NCBI GenBank assembly: GCA_023229765.1
Contig: JALNYO010000005.1
Location: forward strand, 81,849-145,848
Length of the DNA stretch: 64,000 bases
Direction: 5' to 3'
DNA from: Syntrophales bacterium
GTDB taxonomy: Bacteria > Desulfobacterota > Syntrophia > Syntrophales > UBA5619
A model generated the notes under the pieces. It was not told the origin of the DNA, searched no databases, and worked only from the letters and a program-made list of their open reading frames with translations. This document shows positions 35,701-43,947 of this stretch, piece after piece; position 1 is the first letter of the stretch; every line of letters begins with the position of its first letter. The position numbers and the translations under genes are program-made.

Positions 35701-36652
35701 CAATCCACGCCCCCGCGCGGGGGGCGACTGATTCAGGAAAAGCGGCCGGACCTCCTCGTCGGATTTCAATCCACGCCCCCGCGCGGGGGGCGACGATCGG
35801 GGCCGGGGCATCATCGCGATCAGGCGGAATTTCAATCCACGCCCCCGCGCGGGGGGCGACCGTTGTCGCCGTCAGCCTGGGGGCTGATCCCGGATTTCAA
35901 TCCACGCCCCCGCGCGGGGGGCGACTTGTGCCGCGCTTCGATATTGCACGAGCGATAAATTTCAATCCACGCCCCCGCGCGGGGGGCGACTGCGGTGCTC
36001 TGGTTTTAAGGTCAGGCCGATCCAATTTCAATCCACGCCCCCGCGCGGGGGGCGACGGATCACACTCCAGGCGGCTACCAGCCCTGCTAAATTTCAATCC
36101 ACGCCCCCGCGCGGGGGGCGACTTCAGGATGGAACAGTTGGAGCTCAAAACATTTAATTTCAATCCACGCCCCCGCGCGGGGGGCGACATCCGCCCCTTC
36201 AATTCGTCTTCGCCGATCAGTAATTTCAATCCACGCCCCCGCGCGGGGGGCGACCCTGGCTGATGGCGTATTGCCGCTTTCCGAGGGTATTTCAATCCAC
36301 GCCCCCGCGCGGGGGGCGACCGCGACCAGGCCGTCATTCACAGGCGACTCGGCATTTCAATCCACGCCCCCGCGCGGGGGGCGACGATCGCGCAGTTACA
36401 AGCCCGGCTTGATGAACTGATTTCAATCCACGCCCCCGCGCGGGGGGCGACCCGAGCCTCATCATCTTCCCATTGCAGGTCGGATCATTTCAATCCACGC
36501 CCCCGCGCGGGGGGCGACCGGACCCGCTTGGATTTCTTTTGAGCAGTCTCGGCATTTCAATCCACGCCCCCGCGCGGGGGGCGACGGCTCCTCTCCGGCG
36601 GGCGTCAGGCCGATGGTGCCATTTCAATCCACGCCCCCGCGCGGGGGGCGAC
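29765..36652 (-). CRISPR. Type I-C CRISPR array, 105 repeats and 104 spacers
   Basis: I counted 105 repeats of 32 bases. Read on the minus strand, the direction of the cas genes, the repeat begins GTCGCCCCCCGCGCG and ends GTGGATTGAAAT, the type I-C pattern with a GC-rich hairpin. Spacers are mostly 33-35 bases. The repeat farthest from cas2 (29765-29796) ends GAAAC instead of GAAAT, as expected for an old trailer end. Repeats are otherwise identical as far as I could see. Some spacers occur more than once: 30258 and 30323; 30654 and 30719; 31645, 31842, 31907 and 31972; 34082 and 34149. Several spacer pairs are diverged forms of one target. The long proline/glycine-rich open frames across the array are not genes. 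Confidence 0.97.
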
Positions 36653-36835
36653 TGTATTTCTGTAACATACCTACACAACAAACAATATTTGTATCATTTC
36701 GCGCACCTTTTCAAAAAAATGCATTCACTTCCACTTGTCAAAGAGCTATTTCTAAATAACTTGTAGAATCACTCATTTACGATTAGCGCGAAGTGCCCGG
36801 GGAAATCATGACAGCTTCTGGTTCGCGGTGGTCAT
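36653..36835 (-). promoter_or_regulatory. CRISPR leader between cas2 and the first repeat
   Basis: 183 bases, A/T-rich next to the array, with no open frame. On the minus strand it has TTTGACAAG (TTGACA at 36741-36736) about 85 bases before the first repeat, and TGATACAAAT nearer to it, which together or separately may form the array promoter. Its place between cas2 and the first repeat and the orientation of the repeats fit a type I-C leader. Confidence 0.65.
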
Positions 36836-37126
36836 TTAGACTATCAACGGTCCCTCCTGATCCAACGATTTCTTTGCGCCAATATGCTCAACCCGGTGTT
36901 TCCAGTTCGAGCCAAGAAAATAAAAACGCAGACTGTCTTCCGCTGGATTGATTTCCTTGATCAGTTTGTTTCGCAGTTCTGCCCACTGTGCCGGGTCAAC
37001 GATGCACTCAAAAACCGAGTACTGCACCCGCTGGCCGTAGTTCTGGCAGGTCTTGGCCACCCGATGCAGGCGTCTCTGCCCCGCCGGAACGACCGTTGCG
37101 ACATCATAACTGACAAGAACAAGCAT
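36836..37126 (-). CDS. cas2: CRISPR-associated endonuclease Cas2, type I-C
   Basis: 96 residues. MLVLVSYDVAT carries the conserved Asp of the ferredoxin fold, and RVQYSVFEC the following strand, as in type I-C Cas2. Together with Cas1 it adds spacers at the leader end. It is the last cas gene before the leader, 54 bases after cas1. Confidence 0.95.
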   Translation of the reverse strand: MLVLVSYDVATVVPAGQRRLHRVAKTCQNYGQRVQYSVFECIVDPAQWAELRNKLIKEINPAEDSLRFYFLGSNWKHRVEHIGAKKSLDQEGPLIV

Positions 37127-37180
37127 TACACCTCCTTATCTCACCTCAATCCCTACCCCGGCAAGGGACACTGCCCCCCC

Positions 37181-38212
37181 TTACTTCCATATAAAAGGCG
37201 GATAACCATCAAGATCGCCTCGCAGATACCTTGCCATTAGCATTGCCTGTATATGAAAAAGCGTCCCTATTGTAACCTTTTCCTCCAGAAAGGGATGCAC
37301 GATTTCCTCCTGCTTTCGTTCCTGATAAGCCACAAGCACGGTCTTGCGGGTATCGTCCGTCATCAGTACCGCGCCTGATTCGCTCTTTTTAAATCCCTTT
37401 CCCTGCACCTGGCGGAGGTTGATCAGTGAAAGGGTCAGCCGGTCAGCCAAAAACGACCGGAATTCCTCCATCATGTCGAGGGCTAAGCTTGGCCTCCCGG
37501 GACGATCCCGATGGAGAAATCCCACCGCCGGATCAAGCCCGACTCCCTCCAGGGCTGAGCGGACATCATGCACAAGTAGCGTATAAATGAAAGAAAGCAG
37601 GGCATTGACGTTGTCCAGCGGTGGCCGGCGGTTTCGCTCCTGGAACGAAAAGGCCTCTTTCTGTGCCACGATCAGGTGGTCGAAGACGCTGAAGTAAATA
37701 TGCGCCGCGTCCCCCTCGCATCCCCTGAGTTCATCCAGCGGCCTATTTTTATTCAACTGTTCGAGATAATTGCTCAAACGCTTTACGGCAAAACCCACCT
37801 TATCCGCATCGATCTTATCCGCATGATCACGAAGCGCACGCTGAAGGACGGTCCGGCTGTTGGCGATCTTGCCGGTCAAAACCGCCCGCGCGATATCGGC
37901 GGAGGCCTGCACGTCATCGGCCTTGCGATATTGCTCCCGCCGGAGGAGAACATTCCCGGAGACCGGCCCCTGCACACGCGCAAGAAAGCGCCCGTGTTCC
38001 GTTAGAAAACTGATGCCGACGCCATTTTCCGCGCAAAAGCCCATTAAAAAGGGGCTGCACGACACATTCCCAAAGCAGACAATCCCGCCTATCGTATGGA
38101 CGGGAAGCCGAAGGCGGATTTCCTTCTCAATTTTGACGACTATCGTCTCGCCCTCTTTGGCAAGATATGCGCCCTGAGTTGTGACAAACAGGGTGTTGAG
38201 GTATTTTTTCAT
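37181..38212 (-). CDS. cas1: CRISPR-associated integrase Cas1, type I-C
   Basis: 343 residues from the ATG at 38212, which has GGGAG before it; the frame is open to 38227. The C-terminal helical domain has the metal-binding Glu in LRGCEGDAA, the His in GFLHRDRPGRPSLALD and the acidic residues in LALDMMEEFR. Complete and without missing catalytic residues. It lies 158 bases after cas4. Confidence 0.95.
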   Translation of the reverse strand: MKKYLNTLFVTTQGAYLAKEGETIVVKIEKEIRLRLPVHTIGGIVCFGNVSCSPFLMGFCAENGVGISFLTEHGRFLARVQGPVSGNVLLRREQYRKADDVQASADIARAVLTGKIANSRTVLQRALRDHADKIDADKVGFAVKRLSNYLEQLNKNRPLDELRGCEGDAAHIYFSVFDHLIVAQKEAFSFQERNRRPPLDNVNALLSFIYTLLVHDVRSALEGVGLDPAVGFLHRDRPGRPSLALDMMEEFRSFLADRLTLSLINLRQVQGKGFKKSESGAVLMTDDTRKTVLVAYQERKQEEIVHPFLEEKVTIGTLFHIQAMLMARYLRGDLDGYPPFIWK

Positions 38213-38370
38213 CGCTCCCCATATCACGTATAATACCTAATTTATTACCCATATCTGGCGCTATTACCTAATTACCGCGCTTGTTCCATTTTGCGTTTCT
38301 TCCACGGCCAAGACATTCAATAGCACCTTGAATTTGCAGGTCTTTAAGCTTTCGGCAAGAATATTTTTCA

Positions 38371-39006
38371 TTACTTTCCCCGCGCAAGCTCAAGATATTT
38401 TTGAACTGAGCGCTGTTTCTGCATGGCTTTCGGCAGACACTCTGATATCAGCGAGCAGTTTTCGCACCGCTTCGAATAAACCGGCGGGGGCGTAATGCCG
38501 GAGTTTATTAATTCGCGTGTCAGGCGGGCAGTCTCTTCCGTCTCCCGGCGCAGAGCCGTATCAAAGGAAACGTCAAACCTTCGCTTTGTCTGGCCATAGA
38601 AAAGAGCCCCTGCGGGAATAGCAACGGAAAGCATCTCCTCCAGGCAGATTGCCTGCGCGCAAAGCTGAACCTTGTCGCTATTGTCTGCCTTTGGCTTTCC
38701 CCTTTTGTATTCAACGGGAAAGGGAAGCCAGGAACCTTCCAGTTGTCGGTGAAACTCCACCACATCGGCTTTTCCGATCAGCCCCACGCGGAGCGACCTA
38801 ATCGACACGCCGTAGTCAATCCTGATATCGCCCCGGACGGCATGATTTTCTTCGTGCACATGTTCATGCATAATTCGCCCTTCGGCGGTGCGCACATTCT
38901 CCTGCCAAATCTGCTCGATATGGATCAGGGCGCACTGGCGCGGACAGAAGGCGTAGTGTTGCAGGGCCGAAAGCATGACAAGGTTGTCTAACGGCTCGTC
39001 CGTCAT
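38371..39006 (-). CDS. cas4: CRISPR-associated exonuclease Cas4
   Basis: 211 residues. One Cys near the N-terminus in FCPRQCALIH, and three in KRCENCSLISEC at the C-terminus, form the Fe-S site. The RecB-type nuclease core is seen in LIGKADVVEF and PVEYKRGKPK. Cas4 trims prespacers and helps select for the PAM in type I-C. The start overlaps the RhuM stop by 4 bases (ATGA), so it is coupled to a gene that is not normally in a cas operon. Confidence 0.95.
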   Translation of the reverse strand: MTDEPLDNLVMLSALQHYAFCPRQCALIHIEQIWQENVRTAEGRIMHEHVHEENHAVRGDIRIDYGVSIRSLRVGLIGKADVVEFHRQLEGSWLPFPVEYKRGKPKADNSDKVQLCAQAICLEEMLSVAIPAGALFYGQTKRRFDVSFDTALRRETEETARLTRELINSGITPPPVYSKRCENCSLISECLPKAMQKQRSVQKYLELARGK

Positions 39007-40037
39007 TTTCTGCGTCCTCGCTTTGGGGTATCAGCGATTCGCTTTACCTCTTCGATTGCCTCCAGACAGTGCAATTCAACTTCGGAAGTCGCATTGATCA
39101 GTTCCCGATGGTAAAGCTCGTATTCGGCATGAGCCTTTGCCAGTGCCTCGTCATGGGTAATCTTCCCGGCGTCGGTCAGGATGTCCCGTCCGCTGAGCTT
39201 GAGAAAATCGTCCAGCTTTGCCAGCCAGTCTCGCATGTGCATGGGGTGGCGGCCCAGGGCCTGAAGCTCGGCGAAGTCCAGATACATGCTGACAATCCGG
39301 TTCAGAAGGTCAAGCTCTTTTTCGTTCAGGTAATTCTTGGCAACCTCGGCATCCGCCTTCCGGGGCGCTTCCCCCGACCAGACCGTCATCCCCATGTGCG
39401 GTTTTGCGGCATCGGCGCGGCGGTAGATTACCTCGGCGGCCGTCTGCCCGTGGGCGGCCCAGTGCATCTTGTTCTGAACAGCAGCGAAAAACTGCCGCGA
39501 CATCTCCGCATCCGGCGCGTAGTCGATGCTTGTCGCGTAGATGTCCAGGATCTTCCGCCAGAAGATCTTTTCGGAGGAGCGGATGTCCCGGATGCGGGCG
39601 AGCAGTTCGTCGAAGTAGCCGATGTTCCCGGCCTTTTTCAGCCGCTCATCGTCAAGGGCAAACCCCTTGATAATGTATTCCCGCAGCCGTTGGGTGGCCC
39701 AAATGCGAAACTGCGTGCCGCGCAGGGATTTCACCCGGTAGCCGACGGAAATGATCACGTCGAGGTTGTAATGCGCCGTATCATAATTTTTCCCGTCAGC
39801 GGCAGTTATCCGGAAATTCCGGATAACTGATTCCGATGATAGTTCTCCCTCGGTAAAGATGTTTTTGATGTGCTCATTGATTGTCCTGACATCCTTCTGA
39901 AACAACTCTGCCATCAGTTTTTGACTCAACCAGACGGTCTCATCTTGTAGCCGAACCTCGATTTTCGTCTGTCCGTCAGCCGTCTGGTAGAGAATCAGTC
40001 CGCCTTTTTTAGATACTTGTTCATTGTTTGTTTTCAT
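39003..40037 (-). CDS. RhuM-family protein embedded in the cas operon
   Basis: 344 residues from ATG 40037; the frame is open to 40100. RhuM-family hallmarks: LILYQTADGQTKIEVRLQDETVWLSQKLMAELF, VRTINEHIKNIFTEGEL, YNLDVIISVGYRVKSLRGTQFRIWATQRLREYIIKGFALDDERLK. The first part resembles a DNA-binding helix-turn-helix and the second a helical domain; the role is not established, though RhuM genes are common next to restriction and other defence genes. It overlaps the BRO-N fragment by 17 bases and cas4 by 4, so it is on the cas transcript. The C-terminus is Lys/Arg-rich (PKRGRRK). No frameshift is seen. Confidence 0.8.
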   Translation of the reverse strand: MKTNNEQVSKKGGLILYQTADGQTKIEVRLQDETVWLSQKLMAELFQKDVRTINEHIKNIFTEGELSSESVIRNFRITAADGKNYDTAHYNLDVIISVGYRVKSLRGTQFRIWATQRLREYIIKGFALDDERLKKAGNIGYFDELLARIRDIRSSEKIFWRKILDIYATSIDYAPDAEMSRQFFAAVQNKMHWAAHGQTAAEVIYRRADAAKPHMGMTVWSGEAPRKADAEVAKNYLNEKELDLLNRIVSMYLDFAELQALGRHPMHMRDWLAKLDDFLKLSGRDILTDAGKITHDEALAKAHAEYELYHRELINATSEVELHCLEAIEEVKRIADTPKRGRRK

Positions 40038-40311
40038 TAACCACCCTATCGCCGATCCGTAAATTCGGTACGGCACAATCGTTTTCATAGAATTTCCCAT
40101 CTGCTGACTTCATTGTCAGTTGTCCGATTTCTTCGAACAACTCTGAGGGTCCTTCTACAGAGATATTCTTCTGTAAGTCGCTACAATACTTTCCTGGACG
40201 TTCGGAGCCCGACATCTCTCCGGCAATATAAATCATTGAGAACCACCATTCCCCATTATGAGGCTCTTGCCAAATCCGCTTTCCTTTGAAAACCCCAAGA
40301 TGAATTTCCAT
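40021..40311 (-). CDS. Truncated BRO-N domain protein between cas7 and RhuM
   Basis: 96 residues. VFKGKRIWQEPHNGEWWFSMIYIA is the start of a BRO-N domain (compare FKGKGIRKVLHNDEWWFSIIDVV in the 280-residue protein at 46390-47232). After ADGKFYENDCA, where the full protein continues into the rest of the domain, the sequence diverges and stops. It begins 17 bases after cas7 and overlaps RhuM. It may be a decayed copy, or a short form that keeps only the domain's first part. Confidence 0.6.
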   Translation of the reverse strand: MEIHLGVFKGKRIWQEPHNGEWWFSMIYIAGEMSGSERPGKYCSDLQKNISVEGPSELFEEIGQLTMKSADGKFYENDCAVPNLRIGDRVVNENKQ

Positions 40312-40328
40312 CTATTGTTTCCCGATTT

Positions 40329-41234
40329 TCAATATCCTTCAATAATTTCCGGTCTCGGCCAATTGGTAGGATTGCCTTCGGGCCCTTTGCCTTCTTCCCA
40401 TGAAAGTAACTCGTCGAGCTTGTCCGTATCCTTTACGATAAGACTGCGATGAACTTTTGCGGATGATGTTTGGCCGGAAGAACAATTGTGTTTCCACCAG
40501 ACAACCTTGAGAACCTCCATCGTACCTGCTGGCCGCGCGGAAGATTCATCATTTTCGAAGAGTTTCGGGAGTACCTCTTTTATCTTCTGAGCATCATCAT
40601 CATTAAACCCTGTTTTCCTTGCGAGCTGAGGGCTCATGCTTCCATAGAAGACGTAGATACCGTGGTCTACCCGATGCTTCATTCCCATTGTGTCAGAGCC
40701 ACGTTTCGTACCATCGCCTTCGCTACTTACGCTTTTGGTTATTTGTTCGCTCGTTATACTGACCGGGCTCACACTGAACGCCGGCTGTACAGTTACTGGA
40801 CCACGTATGCCAATCGATACGCTCTTGTCCTCGCTTGCCTCTTCCCCTTCTTTTGCCTTACCTTTTTTCCCACCTGATGCTTTGAAGGCGAATAACTGAC
40901 CGAAAGCGCGCACATCGAACCATTTATTACATGCCGTATCGATAATATTTTCAGTTCCCTTGGCTCCCTGGAGACCCTCGTCAGCACGAGATTTCAGGCT
41001 AACATGCTTGTCTATCTTGCTATCGTCGGATTGGACAAAAATTGGAACGTCTCTTTCCATGAGGCGATTGCGAATCTTGCGCTTAATGCAAACATCGGAC
41101 ACTTCGCCTTCGCCTTCGTAGGTTGTCCGAGGCCGATTGCCGTTCAGAGGATCGCCGTTTGGGTTGGCATTCTTGACCCGAAACACTACCGCAAAATCGA
41201 TTTTCTTTGTGAGACTTGTTTTTTTTTCGCTCAT
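40329..41234 (-). CDS. cas7: Cascade backbone subunit Cas7, type I-C (Csd2)
   Basis: 301 residues from ATG 41234, which has GGAGGA seven bases before it. DFAVVFRVKNANPNGDPLNGNRPRT is the Csd2 signature; later VTVQPAFSVSPVSITSEQITKSVSS and GMKHRVDHGIYVFYGSMSP follow the family. Cas7 makes the filament along the crRNA. It starts one base past the cas8c stop. Confidence 0.95.
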   Translation of the reverse strand: MSEKKTSLTKKIDFAVVFRVKNANPNGDPLNGNRPRTTYEGEGEVSDVCIKRKIRNRLMERDVPIFVQSDDSKIDKHVSLKSRADEGLQGAKGTENIIDTACNKWFDVRAFGQLFAFKASGGKKGKAKEGEEASEDKSVSIGIRGPVTVQPAFSVSPVSITSEQITKSVSSEGDGTKRGSDTMGMKHRVDHGIYVFYGSMSPQLARKTGFNDDDAQKIKEVLPKLFENDESSARPAGTMEVLKVVWWKHNCSSGQTSSAKVHRSLIVKDTDKLDELLSWEEGKGPEGNPTNWPRPEIIEGY

Positions 41235-41235
41235 G

Positions 41236-43242
41236 TCATTCTCCTCCCTCATTGATTTCTTCATTTGATTTCATTGATTCTGCATCTTGGTCTTTCTTTC
41301 CTTCTTTCCCAAGTCGAGCAGACCGCTGGCAATGGTAACCTATAAGAAATTCCCCGGATAAGCCCTTGTCGGAAATAAAATCATCGGCGCCGAACGAGCA
41401 GATGATATTGTCTATCTCCTTCTCCAAAAGGTACAACCATCCTGCCTGCCTCGACCTGAGTCGTGATTTGTAAGGTGCGAGTGACAGCTCGATTGTGCGC
41501 CATGTCGAATATGGCCTATCCGCAAATCGTTGCATCAACCTTGCCGCATTCGTCTCCCTATTTTCGTCGGCCAGTCTGAGAGCATCACTTTCTAACCGCT
41601 CCGCCATAGCGAGAAGACGTCCATAGAGATAGTCTCTCGTTGTTCGATCCTTTTCTAGTGCCATATCGTACCGCCTTTCTGTGTTGTGATGTCTGTAAAG
41701 AGCACAGGCAATCCCGAGAGCCTTCTCCCATGCCCACCTTTCTATTCCGTTTCTGTTGCTTGCGCGTCTGACGCATGACACGACGAGATCGCGGGGTATC
41801 GGAGTTCGATCGACGATGCAGGGAAGGAGGCGCTCGACCGTTGCCTTGCGAAGCTTCTCGTCAATGTGCATTTTTTTGTCTCGCCATGTCCCAAACGCAA
41901 CTTCTGCAATATCTTTTGGTGAAGGAGCGCCGTCGAAGACGACACCGTTGCCGTAATCTTGATGCCACTTACACCCCGAGTGCCACTCTTCAACCCTCGC
42001 GATCAAATCAGAACCGGTCAGTTCGCGGTAAAAGGTAATCGCCATTCGACCGGGAGTAGCTGAGTCAAGAGCCATGACAACGATATCGTCTGTTGGTCCT
42101 ATAGCTTTGGAATACCCCTCGATTCTCTTGGAAAATGCCGTGCCGAACTCCTGTGCTGTGTAGCAGTCTTTCTTTGGGGCTTCTTCATTCGTATCCCCGG
42201 ATACGAGGGAGTATGTGTCGGCAAAGGGGTCGGGAATGTCAGCTCCTGAAACAGCCCATGCGATAACTGATTGAACGCCTTTTTTCCCTTGCCGTGATAT
42301 CAACCATCTCAAAGCGTTATGCGCTTTCTGGGTAGAGTCAAAACTGACGCCACAAGCTTCGTCCGATGTCGTAAACCGTCCACTGAAAGTGTAGCCGCAG
42401 TTGTCATTGACCTTAATCTTCCCATTCTTATCTTTCGTTTTTCCTGATGAAATTAGTTTCGCCTTGTCGCCATCATTTCTTATCTTAGCGGGATGCATAT
42501 CGGCCAAAGTCGTTTCTTCGCCAGTTACATAGCACAGCCCCTTATCTGGTTTAAGGCTCCGGTAATATTTTTGCCATAAATCCCATAGCTCCTTGTCTGA
42601 CCAAACCTCAGAATGAAGCACATCAGGGATTTCTATCGACCAGCGGATGAATGCATCGGCTTGCCAAGGTTTGTATTTTCCGTCTTTATCAAACCCTCCG
42701 GGGAGAAGTGAGAATATATCGAATTTACTTTTATCTTGTTTGCTTCCGCTCTCAGGTCTTTGATTGGCAAGCGCGGGTTGTTCGCTACCATCAAATGCAC
42801 AATGTAATATTTTTGCAGTAACGAGATCTTCAATCGTGCGCCCCTTCGATACATACTTAAGAACGGCTTGAAGCTTCATATTATCCAGATCGGAAGCGGA
42901 CCACTTTTTCAACAACTCAAGATACATTTCATAGCAGAGGTCTTTCTCGCCTCCGTATTCCTTGTAGTCAGCCGCAACATATTGCAGCTTATCGCAAAGG
43001 GGATGGGGTGTAGTGCCGCTCGTCCTCCCGGCTGAGTCCTCAGTGGCAGGGATTATAGTTCGCGACTCGAGCTTGGGAACCAATACCGCCCTAAGGAAGT
43101 TACCTTCTCCGTCAATGGTGATAGTTATGTGCGCCTTTTGCGTCGAATGGCAGACTGGCAGAAGTGGAACCTCGTCATTTGGATTCCCAATCTCTCGTTC
43201 GCAGTTTTCATAAGTTCGGTACAGTTTCTCAATCCAACTCAT
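41236..43242 (-). CDS. cas8c: Cascade large subunit Cas8c (Csd1)
   Basis: 668 residues. Csd1 family pattern: start MSWIEKLYRTYENCE, then the long central domain with GLCYVTGEETTLADMHPAKIRNDGDKAKLISS, and a helical C-terminal part with RRYDMALEKDRTTRDYLYGRLLAMAERLE and RPYSTWRTIELSLAPYKSRL. It recognises the PAM and, by an internal start, usually also yields the small subunit Cas11c; candidate internal Met codons are present in the last third, but I could not choose one. Overlaps cas5 by 14 bases. Confidence 0.95.
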   Translation of the reverse strand: MSWIEKLYRTYENCEREIGNPNDEVPLLPVCHSTQKAHITITIDGEGNFLRAVLVPKLESRTIIPATEDSAGRTSGTTPHPLCDKLQYVAADYKEYGGEKDLCYEMYLELLKKWSASDLDNMKLQAVLKYVSKGRTIEDLVTAKILHCAFDGSEQPALANQRPESGSKQDKSKFDIFSLLPGGFDKDGKYKPWQADAFIRWSIEIPDVLHSEVWSDKELWDLWQKYYRSLKPDKGLCYVTGEETTLADMHPAKIRNDGDKAKLISSGKTKDKNGKIKVNDNCGYTFSGRFTTSDEACGVSFDSTQKAHNALRWLISRQGKKGVQSVIAWAVSGADIPDPFADTYSLVSGDTNEEAPKKDCYTAQEFGTAFSKRIEGYSKAIGPTDDIVVMALDSATPGRMAITFYRELTGSDLIARVEEWHSGCKWHQDYGNGVVFDGAPSPKDIAEVAFGTWRDKKMHIDEKLRKATVERLLPCIVDRTPIPRDLVVSCVRRASNRNGIERWAWEKALGIACALYRHHNTERRYDMALEKDRTTRDYLYGRLLAMAERLESDALRLADENRETNAARLMQRFADRPYSTWRTIELSLAPYKSRLRSRQAGWLYLLEKEIDNIICSFGADDFISDKGLSGEFLIGYHCQRSARLGKEGKKDQDAESMKSNEEINEGGE

Positions 43243-43933
43243 GGCAAAGCCCCTCCTCTTCGAGACCCACGGACTTGGGCGGCTTGGGTATCATCTCGCG
43301 AACAAGTTTTCGGATGGTACAATCTTTGGGTCTATCGAATTCAATAATGCCGTCTTTCATCACCGGCCTGCTGAACCTGCTCCAGAGTTCATTCTTTCCG
43401 ATCTCATCAGGATAATCAAAGCCATGAAACATGAGACCAAAAGCGAGTTCTCCAGCATCGTCGTATACTCCTTTGCCGTCACCGAATACACATTGCTCGA
43501 CATAGCCTTGGCACTCCCTCGTCCCGAAAAAAATGTCTTGCCTGCCGCCCCGATCAATCATCCTATTGGCAACGCTCCAATGCTTTCCGTCGATGCGGTC
43601 TTTCGCCATGTCCTCGCGGAAAGGGTTCCACACGAAATGCGCCCTCACCTGATATTCGACATCGGCAAGGTAGGTATAAATGGCGAGCGAATTTCCACCA
43701 CTGAAATCAAGGGGCTTCATGCTTTTCGATTGCGTCCGTATCCTTTTCATAATCCGCACTTTGTCGATGACCCAGACGAAGGTCGGCTTCCAATATATTG
43801 ACTTCGCTATTCCTTTGAGCGCCTCATAGGTCGGCACATGGTAAGAACATTTCTCGCCGCCAATCTTGGTCAACGGGTCGGTAAAGAGTGCGAATTTCCC
43901 GTGCACTTTGAAATCAACGCTGTTATTCATCGA
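43229..43933 (-). CDS. cas5: Cas5c, CRISPR RNA-processing subunit
   Basis: 234 residues from ATG 43933, preceded by GGAGGAGGACAAATC; the frame is open to 43951. FKVHGKFALFTDPLTKIGGEKCSYHVPTYEALKGIAKSIYWKP is the Cas5d/Cas5c start with the N-terminal RAMP fold. In type I-C it replaces Cas6 and cuts the pre-crRNA at the repeat hairpin. The start lies about 15 bases past the end of cas3. Confidence 0.93.
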   Translation of the reverse strand, partial: SMNNSVDFKVHGKFALFTDPLTKIGGEKCSYHVPTYEALKGIAKSIYWKPTFVWVIDKVRIMKRIRTQSKSMKPLDFSGGNSLAIYTYLADVEYQVRAHFVWNPFREDMAKDRIDGKHWSVANRMIDRGGRQDIFFGTRECQGYVEQCVFGDGKGVYDDAGELAFGLMFHGFDYPDEIGKNELWSRFSRPVMKDGIIEFDRPKDCTIRKLVREMIPKPPKSVGLEEEGLCHELD

Positions 43934-43947
43934 TTTGTCCTCCTCCT

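Noticed and set aside
29885..36763. Dozens of open frames across the array on both strands, with repeated SIHAPARGAT, FNPRPRAGGD or SPPARGRGLK units
   Set aside because: They are read-through of CRISPR repeats in six frames. The repeat has no stop codons in several frames, so frames stay open; there is no ribosome-binding site or codon signature of a gene.
39404..39830. Open frames on the plus strand opposite RhuM
   Set aside because: Antisense to a gene with recognisable motifs; low-complexity Arg/Ser peptides.
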